A stretch of DNA of 64,000 bases from Sphingomonas kyeonggiensis (GCF_014196745.1 NZ_JACIEH010000001.1:620001-684000), one strand, 5' to 3'; shown: positions 16,577 through 27,001, counted from the first letter of the stretch. Notes: a model not told the origin generated them from the sequence alone. Numbers and translations: made by a program.

Positions 16577-16787
16577 CCCTCTCCCGCTTGCGGGTTCGTC
16601 AGGTCGGGCATGCTCCCAGCATGGCCTAAACAGCGCGGGGCGCTGTTTACCTGATGAAGGAGGGAGCCGACGCAGTCGGCGGAAGGGTGAGGGTGCGTGC
16701 GGGCCGCATGCAATGCGCTCGCCTCCCTTACAGACCCTCACCCTGCCTCGCTGCGCTCGGCTTCCCTCTCCCGCAAGCGGTAGAGGG
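16577..16787. repeat. Composite palindromic repeat
   Basis: The outer arms CCCTCTCCCGCTTGCGGG and CCCGCAAGCGGTAGAGGG nearly mirror each other, with inner GGGTGAGGGT and ACCCTCACCCT also in inverted orientation. The element is about 210 bp long, fills the space between two convergent genes and shares its words with the repeats near 2.5, 19.3 and 23.5 kb. No coding frame is credible within it. Confidence 0.65.
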
Positions 16788-16795
16788 ATAGCGGA

Positions 16796-17398
16796 TCATC
16801 CCCCGAACAGCGCGTCGATCGGGCCCTTGGGGAGGAACCAGAGTATCGCGACCAGCGCGGCGCAGGCCAGGCCGGCCCAGGGCGAGACGAAGGTGAGGGC
16901 GATGCCGCTGGCATAGATGGCCGAGGCCACCATGCCCTTGCGGAGCGAATGCTGGTGATAGTCCTGCGCGGCGGCATCCTGGCGCCCGGTGCGGCGGATC
17001 ACCGACTGGAGCCACACATAGGCGAAGCTCGGCAGCATCATCACGCACATATAGACGAGCGTAGCGTCGTGGCTGAAATGCTGCTCGCCGAGATAGGCAG
17101 TGGCGAAGGGCACCAGCGACAGGGTGAAGAGCAGGGCGATATTGGCCCAGAGCAGCGCGTTGCTGATCCGCGCGGCATGCGCGAACAGCCGGTGGTGGTT
17201 CACCCAGTAGATCGCGACATAGGCATAGCTGAGCACATAGGCGATGAAGATCGGCCACATCGCCCAGAGATGCTCGAGGCCGTGCTCCTCCGGCGCCTTC
17301 ATCTCCAGCACCATGATCGTGATGATGATCGCGATCACGCCGTCGGAAAAGGCTTCCACCCGGTTGACGCCGCCACGGCCTTCTTCGGTCTCACTCAT
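16796..17398 (-). CDS. TMEM175-type potassium channel family protein (DUF1211)
   Basis: A 200-residue membrane protein with about six helices. The first helix carries RVEAFSDGVIAIIITIMVLE, containing the FSD signature that lines the pore in TMEM175 channels. The rest (WVNHHRLF, WANIALLFTLSLVPFATAYL) is typical of the bacterial family. Bacterial members are hyperpolarised-state K+ leak channels in the inner membrane. The ATG at 17398 follows GAGGGG; a longer frame from 17428 has no site. The gene sits apart from its neighbours. Confidence 0.88.
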   Translation of the reverse strand: MSETEEGRGGVNRVEAFSDGVIAIIITIMVLEMKAPEEHGLEHLWAMWPIFIAYVLSYAYVAIYWVNHHRLFAHAARISNALLWANIALLFTLSLVPFATAYLGEQHFSHDATLVYMCVMMLPSFAYVWLQSVIRRTGRQDAAAQDYHQHSLRKGMVASAIYASGIALTFVSPWAGLACAALVAILWFLPKGPIDALFGG

Positions 17399-17467
17399 TC
17401 CAATACCCCTCGCATGCGCTTCCTGCATTCTTGTCGGGATCGCATGCGAGGGGAAGCCCCGTTCGAG

Positions 17468-18082
17468 TTACTGGGCGGTGAAGGCGGCGTTGATCTCGAG
17501 CGCCACCTCGTCCGAGACGAAGGGGACATACTTGTCCATGCCGAAGTCGCTGCGCTTGATCTTGGCGGTGGCCGAGAAGCCGAAGTTGAGCTTCTTGCTC
17601 ATCGGATTGTCGCCCGCGCCGACGAACCTGGTGTCCAGCACCACCGGGCGGGTGACGCCGTGCAGCGTGAGATTGCCGGTGATCTTCGCGGTCGTGCCCT
17701 TCACGGCCACGCTGGTCGATACGAAGCGGATGTCCGGATATTTCGCGCTGTCGAAGAAGTCGGCGGTGCCGAGATGCTCGTCCAGCGCCTTGACCGTGGT
17801 GACGATGCCCGAGGCCGGGATGGTCACGTCGAGCTTGGCATCGGCGGGCTTCTTCGGATCGATGGCGAGCGTGCCGGTGGCGCCGCCGGCCTGGCCGGTG
17901 AACTTGCTGAAGCCGAAGTGATCGACCGTGTAGCTGACCTGGGTGTGGCCGCCGTCGACGGCATAGGTGCCGGCCGCGATACGGGCGGGATCGGGCTGGC
18001 CGGGAAGCTGGGCCGCCTGCTGGGCGGCGACGGCAGCGAGTGGGGTGGTGGCAAGCAAAGCAACTGCGAACAGGACGCGCAT
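17468..18082 (-). CDS. YceI-family periplasmic lipocalin-like protein
   Basis: A 204-residue protein with a signal peptide (MRVLFAVALLATTPLAAVAA) and a YceI domain: YAVDGGHTQVSYTVDHFGFS, then PASGIVTTVKALDEHL and GNLTLHGVTRPVVLD. The fold is an antiparallel beta barrel that binds polyisoprenoids in its homologues. Periplasmic location is expected. GAGGAG lies just before the ATG at 18082. The neighbours give no functional hint. Confidence 0.93.
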   Translation of the reverse strand: MRVLFAVALLATTPLAAVAAQQAAQLPGQPDPARIAAGTYAVDGGHTQVSYTVDHFGFSKFTGQAGGATGTLAIDPKKPADAKLDVTIPASGIVTTVKALDEHLGTADFFDSAKYPDIRFVSTSVAVKGTTAKITGNLTLHGVTRPVVLDTRFVGAGDNPMSKKLNFGFSATAKIKRSDFGMDKYVPFVSDEVALEINAAFTAQ

Positions 18083-18174
18083 GGAAACTCCTCTGTGGGG
18101 GAAGAGCCCATGTGTGGCGATGCCGGCCCCGGGACGAAATCCCGAAGCCGGCAACGCATGGTTTCCGAAAAGGC

Positions 18175-19359
<1,185 letters not shown>

Positions 19360-19875
19360 TCAGGCCGCCTCGGCCCCTCTCGCAATTGCCACGATGCCGG
19401 TGCGGGCGACTTCGACCAGGCCGAGGTCGCGCATCAGCTCGACGAACTTGTCCAGCTTCTCGGTGCCGCCCGTCACTTCGAAGACGAAGCTGCTGGTGGT
19501 CGCATCGACTACCCGGGCGCGGTAGACCTCGGCGAGGCGCAGCGCTTCGATCCGGTGGTCGCCGGTGCCCGCGACCTTCACCAGCGCCAGCTCGCGCTCG
19601 ACATGCGGGCCGAAGGCGGTGAGGTCGGTCACCTTGTGCACCGGCACCAGCCGCTCGAGCTGGGCGATGATCTGCTCCATCACCGCGGCCGATGCCTCGG
19701 TGACGATGGTGATCCGGCTGATCAGGTCGTCGTCGCTGATCTCGGACACGGTGAGCGACGAGATGTTGTAGCCGCGCGCGGTGAACAGGCCGGCGATCCG
19801 GGCGAGGATGCCCGGCTCGTTGTCGACGATGACGGCGAGCGTGTGCCGCTCCTTGAATTCTTCCTTGATGTGCAT
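19360..19875 (-). CDS. ilvH: Acetolactate synthase small (regulatory) subunit
   Basis: A 171-residue IlvH. The N-terminal ACT domain (HTLAVIVDNEPGILARIAGL, FTARGYNISSLTV) binds valine and gives feedback inhibition; the C-terminal half (VELMRDLGLVEVARTG) is typical too. The ATG at 19875 lies 4 bp after the ilvB stop, so it is tightly coupled. It activates and regulates the IlvB catalytic subunit. Confidence 0.96.
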   Translation of the reverse strand: MHIKEEFKERHTLAVIVDNEPGILARIAGLFTARGYNISSLTVSEISDDDLISRITIVTEASAAVMEQIIAQLERLVPVHKVTDLTAFGPHVERELALVKVAGTGDHRIEALRLAEVYRARVVDATTSSFVFEVTGGTEKLDKFVELMRDLGLVEVARTGIVAIARGAEAA

Positions 19876-19879
19876 GGGA

Positions 19880-21631
19880 TCAGACCAGCGCCTTGGCTTC
19901 ATCGTCCATCTCGCCCGAGACTTCGGCCGATTGGAGCAGCATTTCGGTATGGGCGGCACCCGACGGGATCATCGGGAAGCAGTTGGCGAGCTTGGCCACG
20001 CGGCAATCGACGATCACCGGCCCGTCATAGGCGAGCATCTCGGCGATGCCGGCGTCGAGCTGGTCGCGCGTCTCGATGCGGATGCCCTTCCAGCCATAGG
20101 CCTCGCCCAGCTTGACGAAGTCGGGCAGGGCGTCGCTGTAGCTCTCCGAATAGCGCGACTGGTAGGTCAGCTCCTGCCACTGGCGGACCATGCCCATGTA
20201 CTCGTTGTTCAAGATGAAGATCTTGACCGGCAACCGGTACTGGGTCGCCGTGGCCAGCTCCTGGATGTTCATCTGGATCGAGGCTTCGCCGGCGATGTCG
20301 ATGACCAGCGCATCGGGATTGCCCATCTGCGCGCCGATCGCCGCCGGCAGGCCATAGCCCATCGTGCCGAGACCGCCCGAGGTCAGCCACTTGTTGGGGT
20401 CTTCGAAGTGGAAGTGCTGGGCCGCCCACATCTGGTGCTGGCCCACCTCCGTGGTGATGATCGGGGCCTTGTCCCTGGTCGCCTCCCACAGCGCGCGGAT
20501 GGCGCGCTGGGGCATGATGACCTTGGGATCGCTCTCCTGGAATTCGAGGCAGCCGACCTGGCGCCAGCCGTTGATGCGGCTCCACCATTCGGACAGGTCC
20601 GGACGGGGATGTTGGCGACGTTCATACGCATCGATCATCGCCTGGATCGCCCGGCCGACGTCCGCCACGATGGGCAGGTCGACGCGGACGTTCTTGTTGA
20701 TGCTCGAACGGTCGATATCGACGTGGATCTTCGCACTGTTGGGCGCGAAGGCATCGAGCCGGCCGGTGACGCGGTCGTCGAAACGGGCACCGAGCGCGAT
20801 GATCAGGTCGGCCTGGTTCATCGCCAGGTTCGCCTCGTAGGTGCCGTGCATCCCCAGCATTCCCAGCCACTTGTCGTCGCTGGCGGGGAAGGCGCCGAGG
20901 CCCATCAGGGTCGATGTAACAGGCGCGCCCGTTACATCGGCGAGCTTGCGCAGCAGACGCGCCGCTTCGGGACCGGAGTTTATGATGCCGCCGCCGGTGT
21001 AGAAGATCGGGCGCTCGGCCGCGGCCAGCATGTCGACCGCCTTCTCGATCGACGTCGCGTCGGGCTCGGTCTGCGGGCGATAGGTCTTGTGCGAGATCGG
21101 CCCGTTCTCGCCGCGGCGCGCGGTGGCGACCTGGACGTCCTTGGGGATGTCGATCACGACCGGGCCCGGGCGGCCCGAGGTGGCGATGTAGAAGGCCTCG
21201 CGGATCGTCGGCTCGAGCCGGGCGGGGTCCTTCACCAGGTAATTGTGCTTCGAGCAGTGGCGGGTGATGCCGACCGTGTCCGCTTCCTGGAACGCATCGG
21301 TGCCGATCAGCGCCGTAGGCACCTGACCGGTGATGACCACCATCGGGATCGAATCCATCAGCGCATCGGTAATCCCGGTGACCGCATTGGTCGCGCCCGG
21401 ACCCGAGGTGACGAGGACGACGCCGGGCTTGCCGGTGGCGCGGGCATAGCCTTCCGCCGCATGCGTCGCCGCCTGTTCGTGGCGGACAAGAATATGTTTG
21501 ATGCGGTCCTGCTTGAAGATCGCATCATAGATCGGAAGCACGGCACCGCCGGGATAGCCGAACACGACTTCCACACCGAGATCGCTCAGCGTCTCGATCA
21601 GGATGTCTGCTCCACTCTTCTCGGTCGTCAC
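19880..21631 (-). CDS. ilvB: Acetolactate synthase large (catalytic) subunit
   Basis: A 583-residue ThDP- and FAD-dependent synthase making acetolactate from pyruvate. Visible motifs: VFGYPGGAVLPIYDA, RHEQAATHAAEGYARATGKPG, the ThDP site GLGTMGYGLPAAIGA and the Mg/ThDP motif with NNEYMGMVRQWQ. A GTG start at 21631 is preferred because GGAGG lies 6 bp upstream; a longer GTG frame from 21664 lacks one. It leads ilvBHC and follows miaA by 80 bp. Confidence 0.96.
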   Translation of the reverse strand: MTTEKSGADILIETLSDLGVEVVFGYPGGAVLPIYDAIFKQDRIKHILVRHEQAATHAAEGYARATGKPGVVLVTSGPGATNAVTGITDALMDSIPMVVITGQVPTALIGTDAFQEADTVGITRHCSKHNYLVKDPARLEPTIREAFYIATSGRPGPVVIDIPKDVQVATARRGENGPISHKTYRPQTEPDATSIEKAVDMLAAAERPIFYTGGGIINSGPEAARLLRKLADVTGAPVTSTLMGLGAFPASDDKWLGMLGMHGTYEANLAMNQADLIIALGARFDDRVTGRLDAFAPNSAKIHVDIDRSSINKNVRVDLPIVADVGRAIQAMIDAYERRQHPRPDLSEWWSRINGWRQVGCLEFQESDPKVIMPQRAIRALWEATRDKAPIITTEVGQHQMWAAQHFHFEDPNKWLTSGGLGTMGYGLPAAIGAQMGNPDALVIDIAGEASIQMNIQELATATQYRLPVKIFILNNEYMGMVRQWQELTYQSRYSESYSDALPDFVKLGEAYGWKGIRIETRDQLDAGIAEMLAYDGPVIVDCRVAKLANCFPMIPSGAAHTEMLLQSAEVSGEMDDEAKALV

Positions 21632-21651
21632 ATCGGCCTCCGTTTGTTGCG

Positions 21652-21689
21652 GTGCGGGAAACACCGCCGAAGGGCGCTGCTACCCGCAC
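21652..21689 (-). promoter_or_regulatory. Structured leader upstream of ilvB
   Basis: GTGCGGG and CCCGCAC form 7-bp arms with smaller internal complementarity in the 80-bp gap before ilvB. No leader peptide rich in Ile/Val/Leu codons is evident, so classical attenuation is not supported. It may be a weak terminator of miaA or simple mRNA structure. Confidence 0.35.
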
Positions 21690-21711
21690 GAAAACTACGC
21701 GTCAAGCCGTA

Positions 21712-22641
21712 TTATAGTAATTTTGTTTCGAATTGCTCAACGAGTCTGTTCGTTTGTGTCTCATCCGTGCGCTCCCATTCGGGCGGCGGCTGGCGGCGGA
21801 ACCAGGTGTACTGGCGCTTGGCATATTGGCGGGTCGCGAGCGAGCCGGCGAAATGCGCTTCGTCGAGATTGCTTTCCCCCGAGAGCGCGAGGCCGATCTC
21901 GCGCACTCCGATCGCGCGGAGCACGGGGGCGTCATCGGGCACGTCGGTGCGGGCGAGCAGCGCCTCGACCTCGCCCTGGGCGACCTTGACCATGTGGCGG
22001 AAGCGGCGGTCGATCCGGTCGGCGAGCCAGGTCTTGTCGGGAAGCAGGATCGTCGCGGCGACGCGGACCTCGCCGCCGATCCCGCCATGGCGTTCCTCCT
22101 GCCAGTCGCGCAGCGACTTGCCGGTGGAGCGGACGACCTCGAGCGCGCGCGAGATGCGAAGGCTGTCGATCGGGCCGAGCCGAGCGGCGGTCTCGGGATC
22201 GAGCCGGGCGAGCTCGGCGCGGGCCTCCTCGACGGGAAGGGCGCGGACCTCGGCGCGGATCAGGGAATCGATCTCGGGCACCGGCGCGATGCCCTCGAGC
22301 AGCGTGCGCAGATACATGCCGGTGCCGCCGACCAGGATCGGCAGGCGGCCCTCCTCATGCGCCTCATGGATCGCGGCACGGGCCTCGGCCGCCCAGCGCG
22401 CGGCGGAATGCGCCTCTGCGCCGTCGATATGGCCGAACAGGCGGTGTGGCGCGCGCTTCTCTTCTTCGACGGGCGGGCGAGCGGTGAGCACGCGGAGATC
22501 GGCATAGACCTGCATCGAATCCGCGTTGATCACGGTGCCATTGTGTTTTTCGGCGAGCGCGAGGGCGAGCGCGGACTTGCCGCTCGCGGTCGGCCCTGCG
22601 ATGAGCGCCACCAAAGGCAGGTCAGGGGATCCGATGTTCAT
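21712..22641 (-). CDS. miaA: tRNA dimethylallyltransferase
   Basis: A 309-residue MiaA that prenylates A37 of tRNAs reading codons beginning with U. The P-loop [37 protein letters not shown], the hexapeptide region [20 protein letters not shown] and the C-terminal [14 protein letters not shown] are diagnostic. The ATG at 22641 lies inside the first codons of serB on the other strand, so the two coding regions share 8 bp. No good Shine-Dalgarno precedes it; a start further in would truncate the P-loop strand. Confidence 0.95.
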   Translation of the reverse strand: MNIGSPDLPLVALIAGPTASGKSALALALAEKHNGTVINADSMQVYADLRVLTARPPVEEEKRAPHRLFGHIDGAEAHSAARWAAEARAAIHEAHEEGRLPILVGGTGMYLRTLLEGIAPVPEIDSLIRAEVRALPVEEARAELARLDPETAARLGPIDSLRISRALEVVRSTGKSLRDWQEERHGGIGGEVRVAATILLPDKTWLADRIDRRFRHMVKVAQGEVEALLARTDVPDDAPVLRAIGVREIGLALSGESNLDEAHFAGSLATRQYAKRQYTWFRRQPPPEWERTDETQTNRLVEQFETKLL

Positions 22642-23512
22642 TGCAACGCTTATAGCAGACGGTTTGACCGCAGGGCAGCTTTCGGAAGCGGCCGACCGGC
22701 TGGCTTCGGTGCAGTGCGCTCCCGGAAGCTGGCGCTGGATCGACGAGGGCCGCGCGGCTGACCTGGAATTCGCGATGCATCCCGATACGGCGCGCGGCGC
22801 GCTGGAGGGGGCCTTCGCGGCAACCGATGTCGCGGTGCAGCTGGCAGAGGGGCGAGCGAAGAAGCTGCTCGTCGCCGACATGGATTCCACGATGATCACC
22901 GTCGAATGCATCGACGAGCTGGCCGACTATGCCGGGATCAAGGCGCAGATCGCCGAGGTCACCGAGCGGGCGATGCGCGGCGAGCTGGACTTCGGCGCGG
23001 CGCTGGATGCCCGGGTGGCGTTGCTGAAGGGGCTGTCCGAAAGCGCGATCGAGCAGTGCCTGGCCGAGCGGGTGAAGCTGATGCCGGGCGCCAAGGCGCT
23101 GGTGCAGACGATGCGCGCGCGGGGCGCGACCTGCGTGCTGGTCTCGGGCGGGTTCACCCGCTTCGCCGAGCCGGTGGGGGCTGAGATCGGGTTCGATACG
23201 GTGATCGCCAATCGGCTGGTGATCGCGGATGGCGCGCTGGACGGCACGGTCGAGCGGCCGATCGTCGACAGCGCGACGAAGCTGGATACGCTGCGGGCGG
23301 TACGCGGCGAGCTGGGGCTGGGTGCTTCGGACACACTGGCGGTGGGCGACGGCGCCAACGACCTGGCGATGATCCGCGAGGCGGGGCTCGGCGTGGCCTA
23401 TCATGCCAAGCCGATCGTGGCGGCGGCGGCCGGCGTGCGGGTGGACCATGGGGATTTGACAGCGCTGCTCTATGCGCAGGGGATTGCGCGCGGGGAGTGG
23501 GTGGGGGCTTAG
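22634..23512 (+). CDS. serB: Phosphoserine phosphatase
   Basis: A 292-residue HAD-superfamily SerB, the last step of serine synthesis. The catalytic motif [20 protein letters not shown] holds the Asp nucleophile, [15 protein letters not shown] is motif II, and [21 protein letters not shown] is motif III/IV. An ACT-like N-terminal part (residues 1-70) is normal for the long form. The start [10 protein letters not shown] is shared with many alphaproteobacterial homologues; it is divergent from and overlapping with miaA. Confidence 0.95.
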   Translation: MFIATLIADGLTAGQLSEAADRLASVQCAPGSWRWIDEGRAADLEFAMHPDTARGALEGAFAATDVAVQLAEGRAKKLLVADMDSTMITVECIDELADYAGIKAQIAEVTERAMRGELDFGAALDARVALLKGLSESAIEQCLAERVKLMPGAKALVQTMRARGATCVLVSGGFTRFAEPVGAEIGFDTVIANRLVIADGALDGTVERPIVDSATKLDTLRAVRGELGLGASDTLAVGDGANDLAMIREAGLGVAYHAKPIVAAAAGVRVDHGDLTALLYAQGIARGEWVGA

Positions 23513-23531
23513 AAGAAGGCCCTCACCCAAC

Positions 23532-23561
23532 CCTCTCCTGCAAAAGCGGGAGAGGGCTTTA
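23532..23561 (+). terminator. Hairpin terminator after serB
   Basis: CCCTCTCC-t-GC, loop aaaa, GC-g-GGAGAGGG, followed by CTTT. It contains the CCCTCTCC word of the local repeat family and lies between convergent serB and the OmpV-like gene. Confidence 0.65.
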
Positions 23562-23565
23562 GAAG

Positions 23566-24357
23566 TTACCGAACGCCCTTGCCGAAGGTGAGGCTGAGCC
23601 CGAGCCCGCCCGAGAGCTGGTCGCGGCTGCCATAGGCGCCATGGGTCAGCGGGGAGTCGGCGCCGTCGCCGGTCAGGCGGTCGTAGCGGGCATAGCCGTA
23701 CAGGCCCCAATGCTTGCTGAACTGCCAGGTGGTGGTGCTGCTGACGCCCAGCGCGCTCACCGCGCTGCCGTCCGAGCGATAGACGGGGAGGCCGGTGCGG
23801 GCGGCCGCGGCGGGGGAGACGTCGAAATAGGCGTGGCGATATTTGGTGTCCGACAGCGTCACGCGCGGGCCGATCGAGACCAGCCATTTGTCGCCGTCGC
23901 GCATCACGTAGTCGAGCCCGGCGCTGCCGATCAGGCCCTTGTGGCCGTTGACGCCCTTGCGCAGCTCGGTGTGGAGGCGGAGCGACTTGGCCAGCCAATA
24001 TTGCGCATAGCCGCCGAGCTCGACCGTGGTGCCGACCTCGTCGATCGCTGCATGCGATTCCCTGCGCTTGCGCGAACCCTGGAAGTTCGCGGCGGGGCCG
24101 AATTCGAACCCGCCGGTCTTGAGCGCCGGGAAGCCGAAGCTGTCATCGGCGGCCTCGAAGGCGAAGGGCTCGTTTCCGCGCGCGATCGCGACATCGACCA
24201 GCGGACTCAGCTGCACCTGGTCCGAACCCGGATAATTGGGCGAGACTTGCGGGCCGAGCGAGATGCGGTAGCGCTTGGGCGGCTTGCTCTCCCCCTCCTG
24301 CGCATGGGCGGGGAGGGCGAGGGCGAGCAACGGCGCGAGCGCGAGGAAGCGGATCAT
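23566..24357 (-). CDS. MipA/OmpV-family outer-membrane protein
   Basis: A 263-residue protein with signal peptide (MIRFLALAPLLALALPAHAQ) and a small beta barrel. Family features are ISLGPQVSPNYPGSD near the N-terminus, GFEFGPAANFQGSRKRR and the terminal strand SGGLGLSLTFGKGVR. Relatives interact with MltA or serve as porins. The ATG at 24357 places the signal peptide at the start; the longer frame to 24468 runs into a palindromic repeat and is rejected. Confidence 0.9.
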   Translation of the reverse strand: MIRFLALAPLLALALPAHAQEGESKPPKRYRISLGPQVSPNYPGSDQVQLSPLVDVAIARGNEPFAFEAADDSFGFPALKTGGFEFGPAANFQGSRKRRESHAAIDEVGTTVELGGYAQYWLAKSLRLHTELRKGVNGHKGLIGSAGLDYVMRDGDKWLVSIGPRVTLSDTKYRHAYFDVSPAAAARTGLPVYRSDGSAVSALGVSSTTTWQFSKHWGLYGYARYDRLTGDGADSPLTHGAYGSRDQLSGGLGLSLTFGKGVR

Positions 24358-24462
24358 GGCGTCCCTAACGCCACGATCCGGAATTTGTTGCAACTGCGAT
24401 ATGATCGAAATGGGGGAGGTTTGCGCCGGAACGAGGGTGAGGTGGCGCCTCCCAAATATTCT

Positions 24463-24545
24463 CGTCATCTCCGCGAAGGCGGGGATCCAGGGTGGCAGAG
24501 CGATGTGCTGCTTGGCTCTGGATCCCCGCCTGCGCGGGGATGACG
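24463..24545. repeat. REP-like palindrome, GTCATC..GGGGATCCAG type
   Basis: The 5' arm CGTCATCTCCGCGAAGGCGG and the mirror arm ending CCTGCGCGGGGATGACG bracket about 25 bp. Each arm is itself a small hairpin. A half copy occurs at 29151-29175. This is a variant of the CGTCATCCCGGCGAAAGCCG family at 30.3, 31.6, 34.1 and 57.4 kb. Confidence 0.75.
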
Positions 24546-24574
24546 GATAGAAGGAATGGAAAGTAGGAAAGGCG

Positions 24575-25513
24575 TCAGTTGCTCACCGGCACGCAAGGAC
24601 TGACGCCGCGGCAGGCGCCCGCCGCCTCGGCGCGGCTTGCGAAGGGGCCGACCAGCACCTTGGTGAGGGTGCCCGCCTTCACATAGCTGACCGAGCGGCC
24701 CGGGAAGCGCCCGCCGACCTGGCCCCACAGCTTGCGGGCATTGCCGGGATCGCCGAACGCGCCGAGCTGGAGGCGCCAGCCGCCATCGCGGATCGCGCTG
24801 CTCGCCGGGGAAGGCGCCGGGCTGGTGCGGACGGGCGCGGGCGTTGGCGTGGCGCGCGGCGGCGTGCGGACCGGGGGGACGCGGGGCGGCTGGGCGCTCG
24901 CGACTTCGATCGGGGGTGCCGTGCCGGGCAGGGGCGCGCGGTTCGCCTCCTGCTCATATTTGCGGGCGAGGGTGAGGGCCGCCTGGCGGTCCTGCACGGT
25001 CATGTACTTGTCCATCTGGGCGAGCGCGCCCGAGGCTTCGGCGAGGCCCGACTGCGAGGAGCGGGTGACCAGCGCATAGGCGCGGACCCAGTCCTTCTGG
25101 ACCACGTCGCCGTTGAAATACATCGTGCCCAGCACATACTGGGCGCGGGGATCGCCGCGGCCGGCGGCGCGCTGGAGCCAGGGCGCCGCCTTGTCGCGCT
25201 TGCCATTGGCGAAGAGGGCGAGGCCATAGCTCGCCTCGGCCTGCTCATGGCCCTGGCCGGCGGCCTTGCTGTACCAGAGCTCGGCCTGGTCGAGATTGGC
25301 GGGCACGCCGCGGCCGAGCTTGTAGGCCTGGCCGAGATTGAACTGCGCGTCGGCATCGCCCTTCGTCGCAGGGCCGCGCCAGCGATCGACGGCGCCCTTG
25401 TAGTCGCCACGCTCCCAAGCCTCGACCCCGGCCTTGACCGGGTTTTCCTGTGCGAGCGCAAGCGGTGCGGCGAGCGCGATCCCCGCAGCAGCGACCAACC
25501 CAAGAAACTTCAT
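24575..25513 (-). CDS. Exported Sel1-repeat protein with C-terminal SPOR domain
   Basis: A 312-residue protein. The signal peptide MKFLGLVAAAGIALAAPLAL leads into four Sel1-type repeats (ADAQFNLGQAYKLGRGV, EQAEASYGLALFANG, PRAQYVLGTMYFNGDVV), then a long Pro/Thr/Ala linker and a SPOR domain (WRLQLGAFGDPGNARKLWGQ). SPOR domains bind denuded peptidoglycan at division septa. The ATG at 25513 is preferred over an upstream GTG. It is divergent to a ParA-like gene, and a second SPOR protein ends that cluster. Confidence 0.88.
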   Translation of the reverse strand: MKFLGLVAAAGIALAAPLALAQENPVKAGVEAWERGDYKGAVDRWRGPATKGDADAQFNLGQAYKLGRGVPANLDQAELWYSKAAGQGHEQAEASYGLALFANGKRDKAAPWLQRAAGRGDPRAQYVLGTMYFNGDVVQKDWVRAYALVTRSSQSGLAEASGALAQMDKYMTVQDRQAALTLARKYEQEANRAPLPGTAPPIEVASAQPPRVPPVRTPPRATPTPAPVRTSPAPSPASSAIRDGGWRLQLGAFGDPGNARKLWGQVGGRFPGRSVSYVKAGTLTKVLVGPFASRAEAAGACRGVSPCVPVSN

Positions 25514-25689
25514 GCGACCTTCGACTCCCACCCCGGCAACACTGGATAAATGCCCGTTTACCATCCTTTGGGAAAGAAATCCTTAGCCCGATCTCCTCAG
25601 GGGAATCCCGGGGCGGAACGCCGTTAACGCATTCTTAGACGACCGCATGGCATCTCCACGCTCGGGTAACTGGTATTTCGAGGGGGTTC

Positions 25690-26403
25690 ATGCGCGTTCT
25701 CGCGATGGCATCGCAGAAGGGCGGATCCGGCAAGACGACCTTGTCGGGCCATCTGGCCGTTCAGGCGGAAAGGGCCGGCTGTGGCCCGGTCGTGCTGATC
25801 GACATCGATCCGCAGGGCTCGCTCGCCGACTGGTGGAACGAGCGCGAGACGGATTTGCCGGCCTTCGCGCAGACCACGGTCGCGCGGCTCGCCTCGGACC
25901 TCGAGATCCTGCGCCAGCAGGGCTTCAAGCTGGCGGTGATCGATACCCCGCCGGCAATTACCATGGCGATCCAGAGCGTGATCGCGGTTGCCGAGCTGAT
26001 CGTCATCCCGACGCGCCCGAGCCCGCACGACCTGCGCGCCGTGGGCGCCACGGTCGACCTGTGCGACCGCGCGGGCAAGCCGCTGATCTTCGTGGTCAAC
26101 GCCGCCACCCCCAAGGCGCGCATCACCAGCGAGGCCGCCGTCGCGCTGTCGCAGCACGGCACCGTTGCCCCGATCACGCTGCACCACCGCACCGATTTCG
26201 CCGCGTCGATGATCGACGGCCGCACCGTGATGGAAGTCGATCCCAAGGGTCGCTCGGCCGCCGAGGTCGAAGCGCTGTGGACCTATATCAACGACCGGCT
26301 CGAGAAGAACTTCCGCCGCACCGTGTTCGCGCCGCCGACCCCGGTCAACCAGTTCGGCGCACCGCGCGCCAATGGCGGCTTCGGCCGCAGGGTGGTGAGC
26401 TGA
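25690..26403 (+). CDS. Orphan ParA-family ATPase
   Basis: A 237-residue ParA/MinD-type ATPase. Deviant Walker A SQKGGSGKTTLSGHLA has both the signature Lys10 and Lys15; VLIDIDPQGSLADWW is the A' motif and VIDTPPAI the Walker B. Such proteins form ATP-dependent dimers on the nucleoid and position cargo. No parB, gidA or parS site is near, so it is not the chromosomal partition ATPase. GAGGGG precedes the ATG. Its stop overlaps the next start by one base (TGATG). Confidence 0.92.
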   Translation: MRVLAMASQKGGSGKTTLSGHLAVQAERAGCGPVVLIDIDPQGSLADWWNERETDLPAFAQTTVARLASDLEILRQQGFKLAVIDTPPAITMAIQSVIAVAELIVIPTRPSPHDLRAVGATVDLCDRAGKPLIFVVNAATPKARITSEAAVALSQHGTVAPITLHHRTDFAASMIDGRTVMEVDPKGRSAAEVEALWTYINDRLEKNFRRTVFAPPTPVNQFGAPRANGGFGRRVVS

Positions 26404-26990
26404 TGTTCGGCACCCCCAAGCCCACCGCGTCGCTCTCCTCGAGCCTGCTCGCCCGCAAGGGCCAGGCGCGTCCGGCGATGCGCCCCCAGGGTTTCGTTGG
26501 CCTCAACCCGGCGACCGCCCAGGAAGATCTCGGCTGGAACGACATGGGCGACGACGCGCATGCGCAGCATTTCGTGCCCGAGCCCCAGCCGATCCAGCAC
26601 CCGGTGCCCAAGCCGCAGGTGCTCCGCCAGATCGAGCAGCTCGACGAGCGGTTCAGCAAGCCCGAGCCGGCGCCGCAGCAGGGCGCTCCGCAGTCCGTGG
26701 TCGCGCAGCCGGCGGCCGAGCCGCAGCCGGTTCCCGCGCCCGCCCCGGTGGCGAAGCGCCAGGCGCTGCCGCCGATTGCCGCCGAGCGGCTCGCCCGGGA
26801 AGTGGCCAAGAAATCCAAGGCGGCGTTCACGCTCCGCCTCGACAATGACCGGCATCTGCGCCTGCGCCTCGCATCGGCGGTCACCAATCGTTCGGCGCAG
26901 CAGATCGTGACCGAGGCGCTCGACGCCTTTCTCGAATCGCTGACCGAGGTCGAGGCGCTCGCGCGCCAGGTCCCGGCCGGGAACCGTTGA
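26403..26990 (+). CDS. Disordered protein with C-terminal ribbon-helix-helix-like domain
   Basis: A 195-residue protein coupled to the ParA gene by a 1-bp stop/start overlap. Residues 60-120 are rich in Pro, Gln and Ala, likely disordered. The C-terminal 60 residues (AFTLRLDNDRHLRLRLASAV, RSAQQIVTEALDAFLESL) resemble an RHH fold: one beta strand then two helices. Orphan ParA ATPases usually work with a small partner encoded next door; this is the natural candidate, as an adaptor or DNA-binding stimulator. I do not recognise a named family. Confidence 0.8.
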   Translation: MFGTPKPTASLSSSLLARKGQARPAMRPQGFVGLNPATAQEDLGWNDMGDDAHAQHFVPEPQPIQHPVPKPQVLRQIEQLDERFSKPEPAPQQGAPQSVVAQPAAEPQPVPAPAPVAKRQALPPIAAERLAREVAKKSKAAFTLRLDNDRHLRLRLASAVTNRSAQQIVTEALDAFLESLTEVEALARQVPAGNR

Positions 26991-27001
26991 AGGAACGGAT
27001 G

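Noticed and set aside
13630..16713. 1027-codon frame antisense to the TonB receptor, and similar long antisense frames near 49118-51418, 51950-54226 and 19781-22507
   Set aside because: They mirror real genes; G/C-rich third positions make the opposite strand open. Their products are low-complexity (Arg, Gly, Ala, Val) with no start signals.
21652..21689. Attenuator with leader peptide in front of ilvB
   Set aside because: No short frame rich in Ile, Val or Leu codons precedes the hairpin.
25690..26990. ParA gene considered as the chromosomal partition locus near the origin
   Set aside because: No parB, no gidA/gidB and no TGTTTCACGTGAAACA-type parS sites are visible; the partner is an RHH-type protein.
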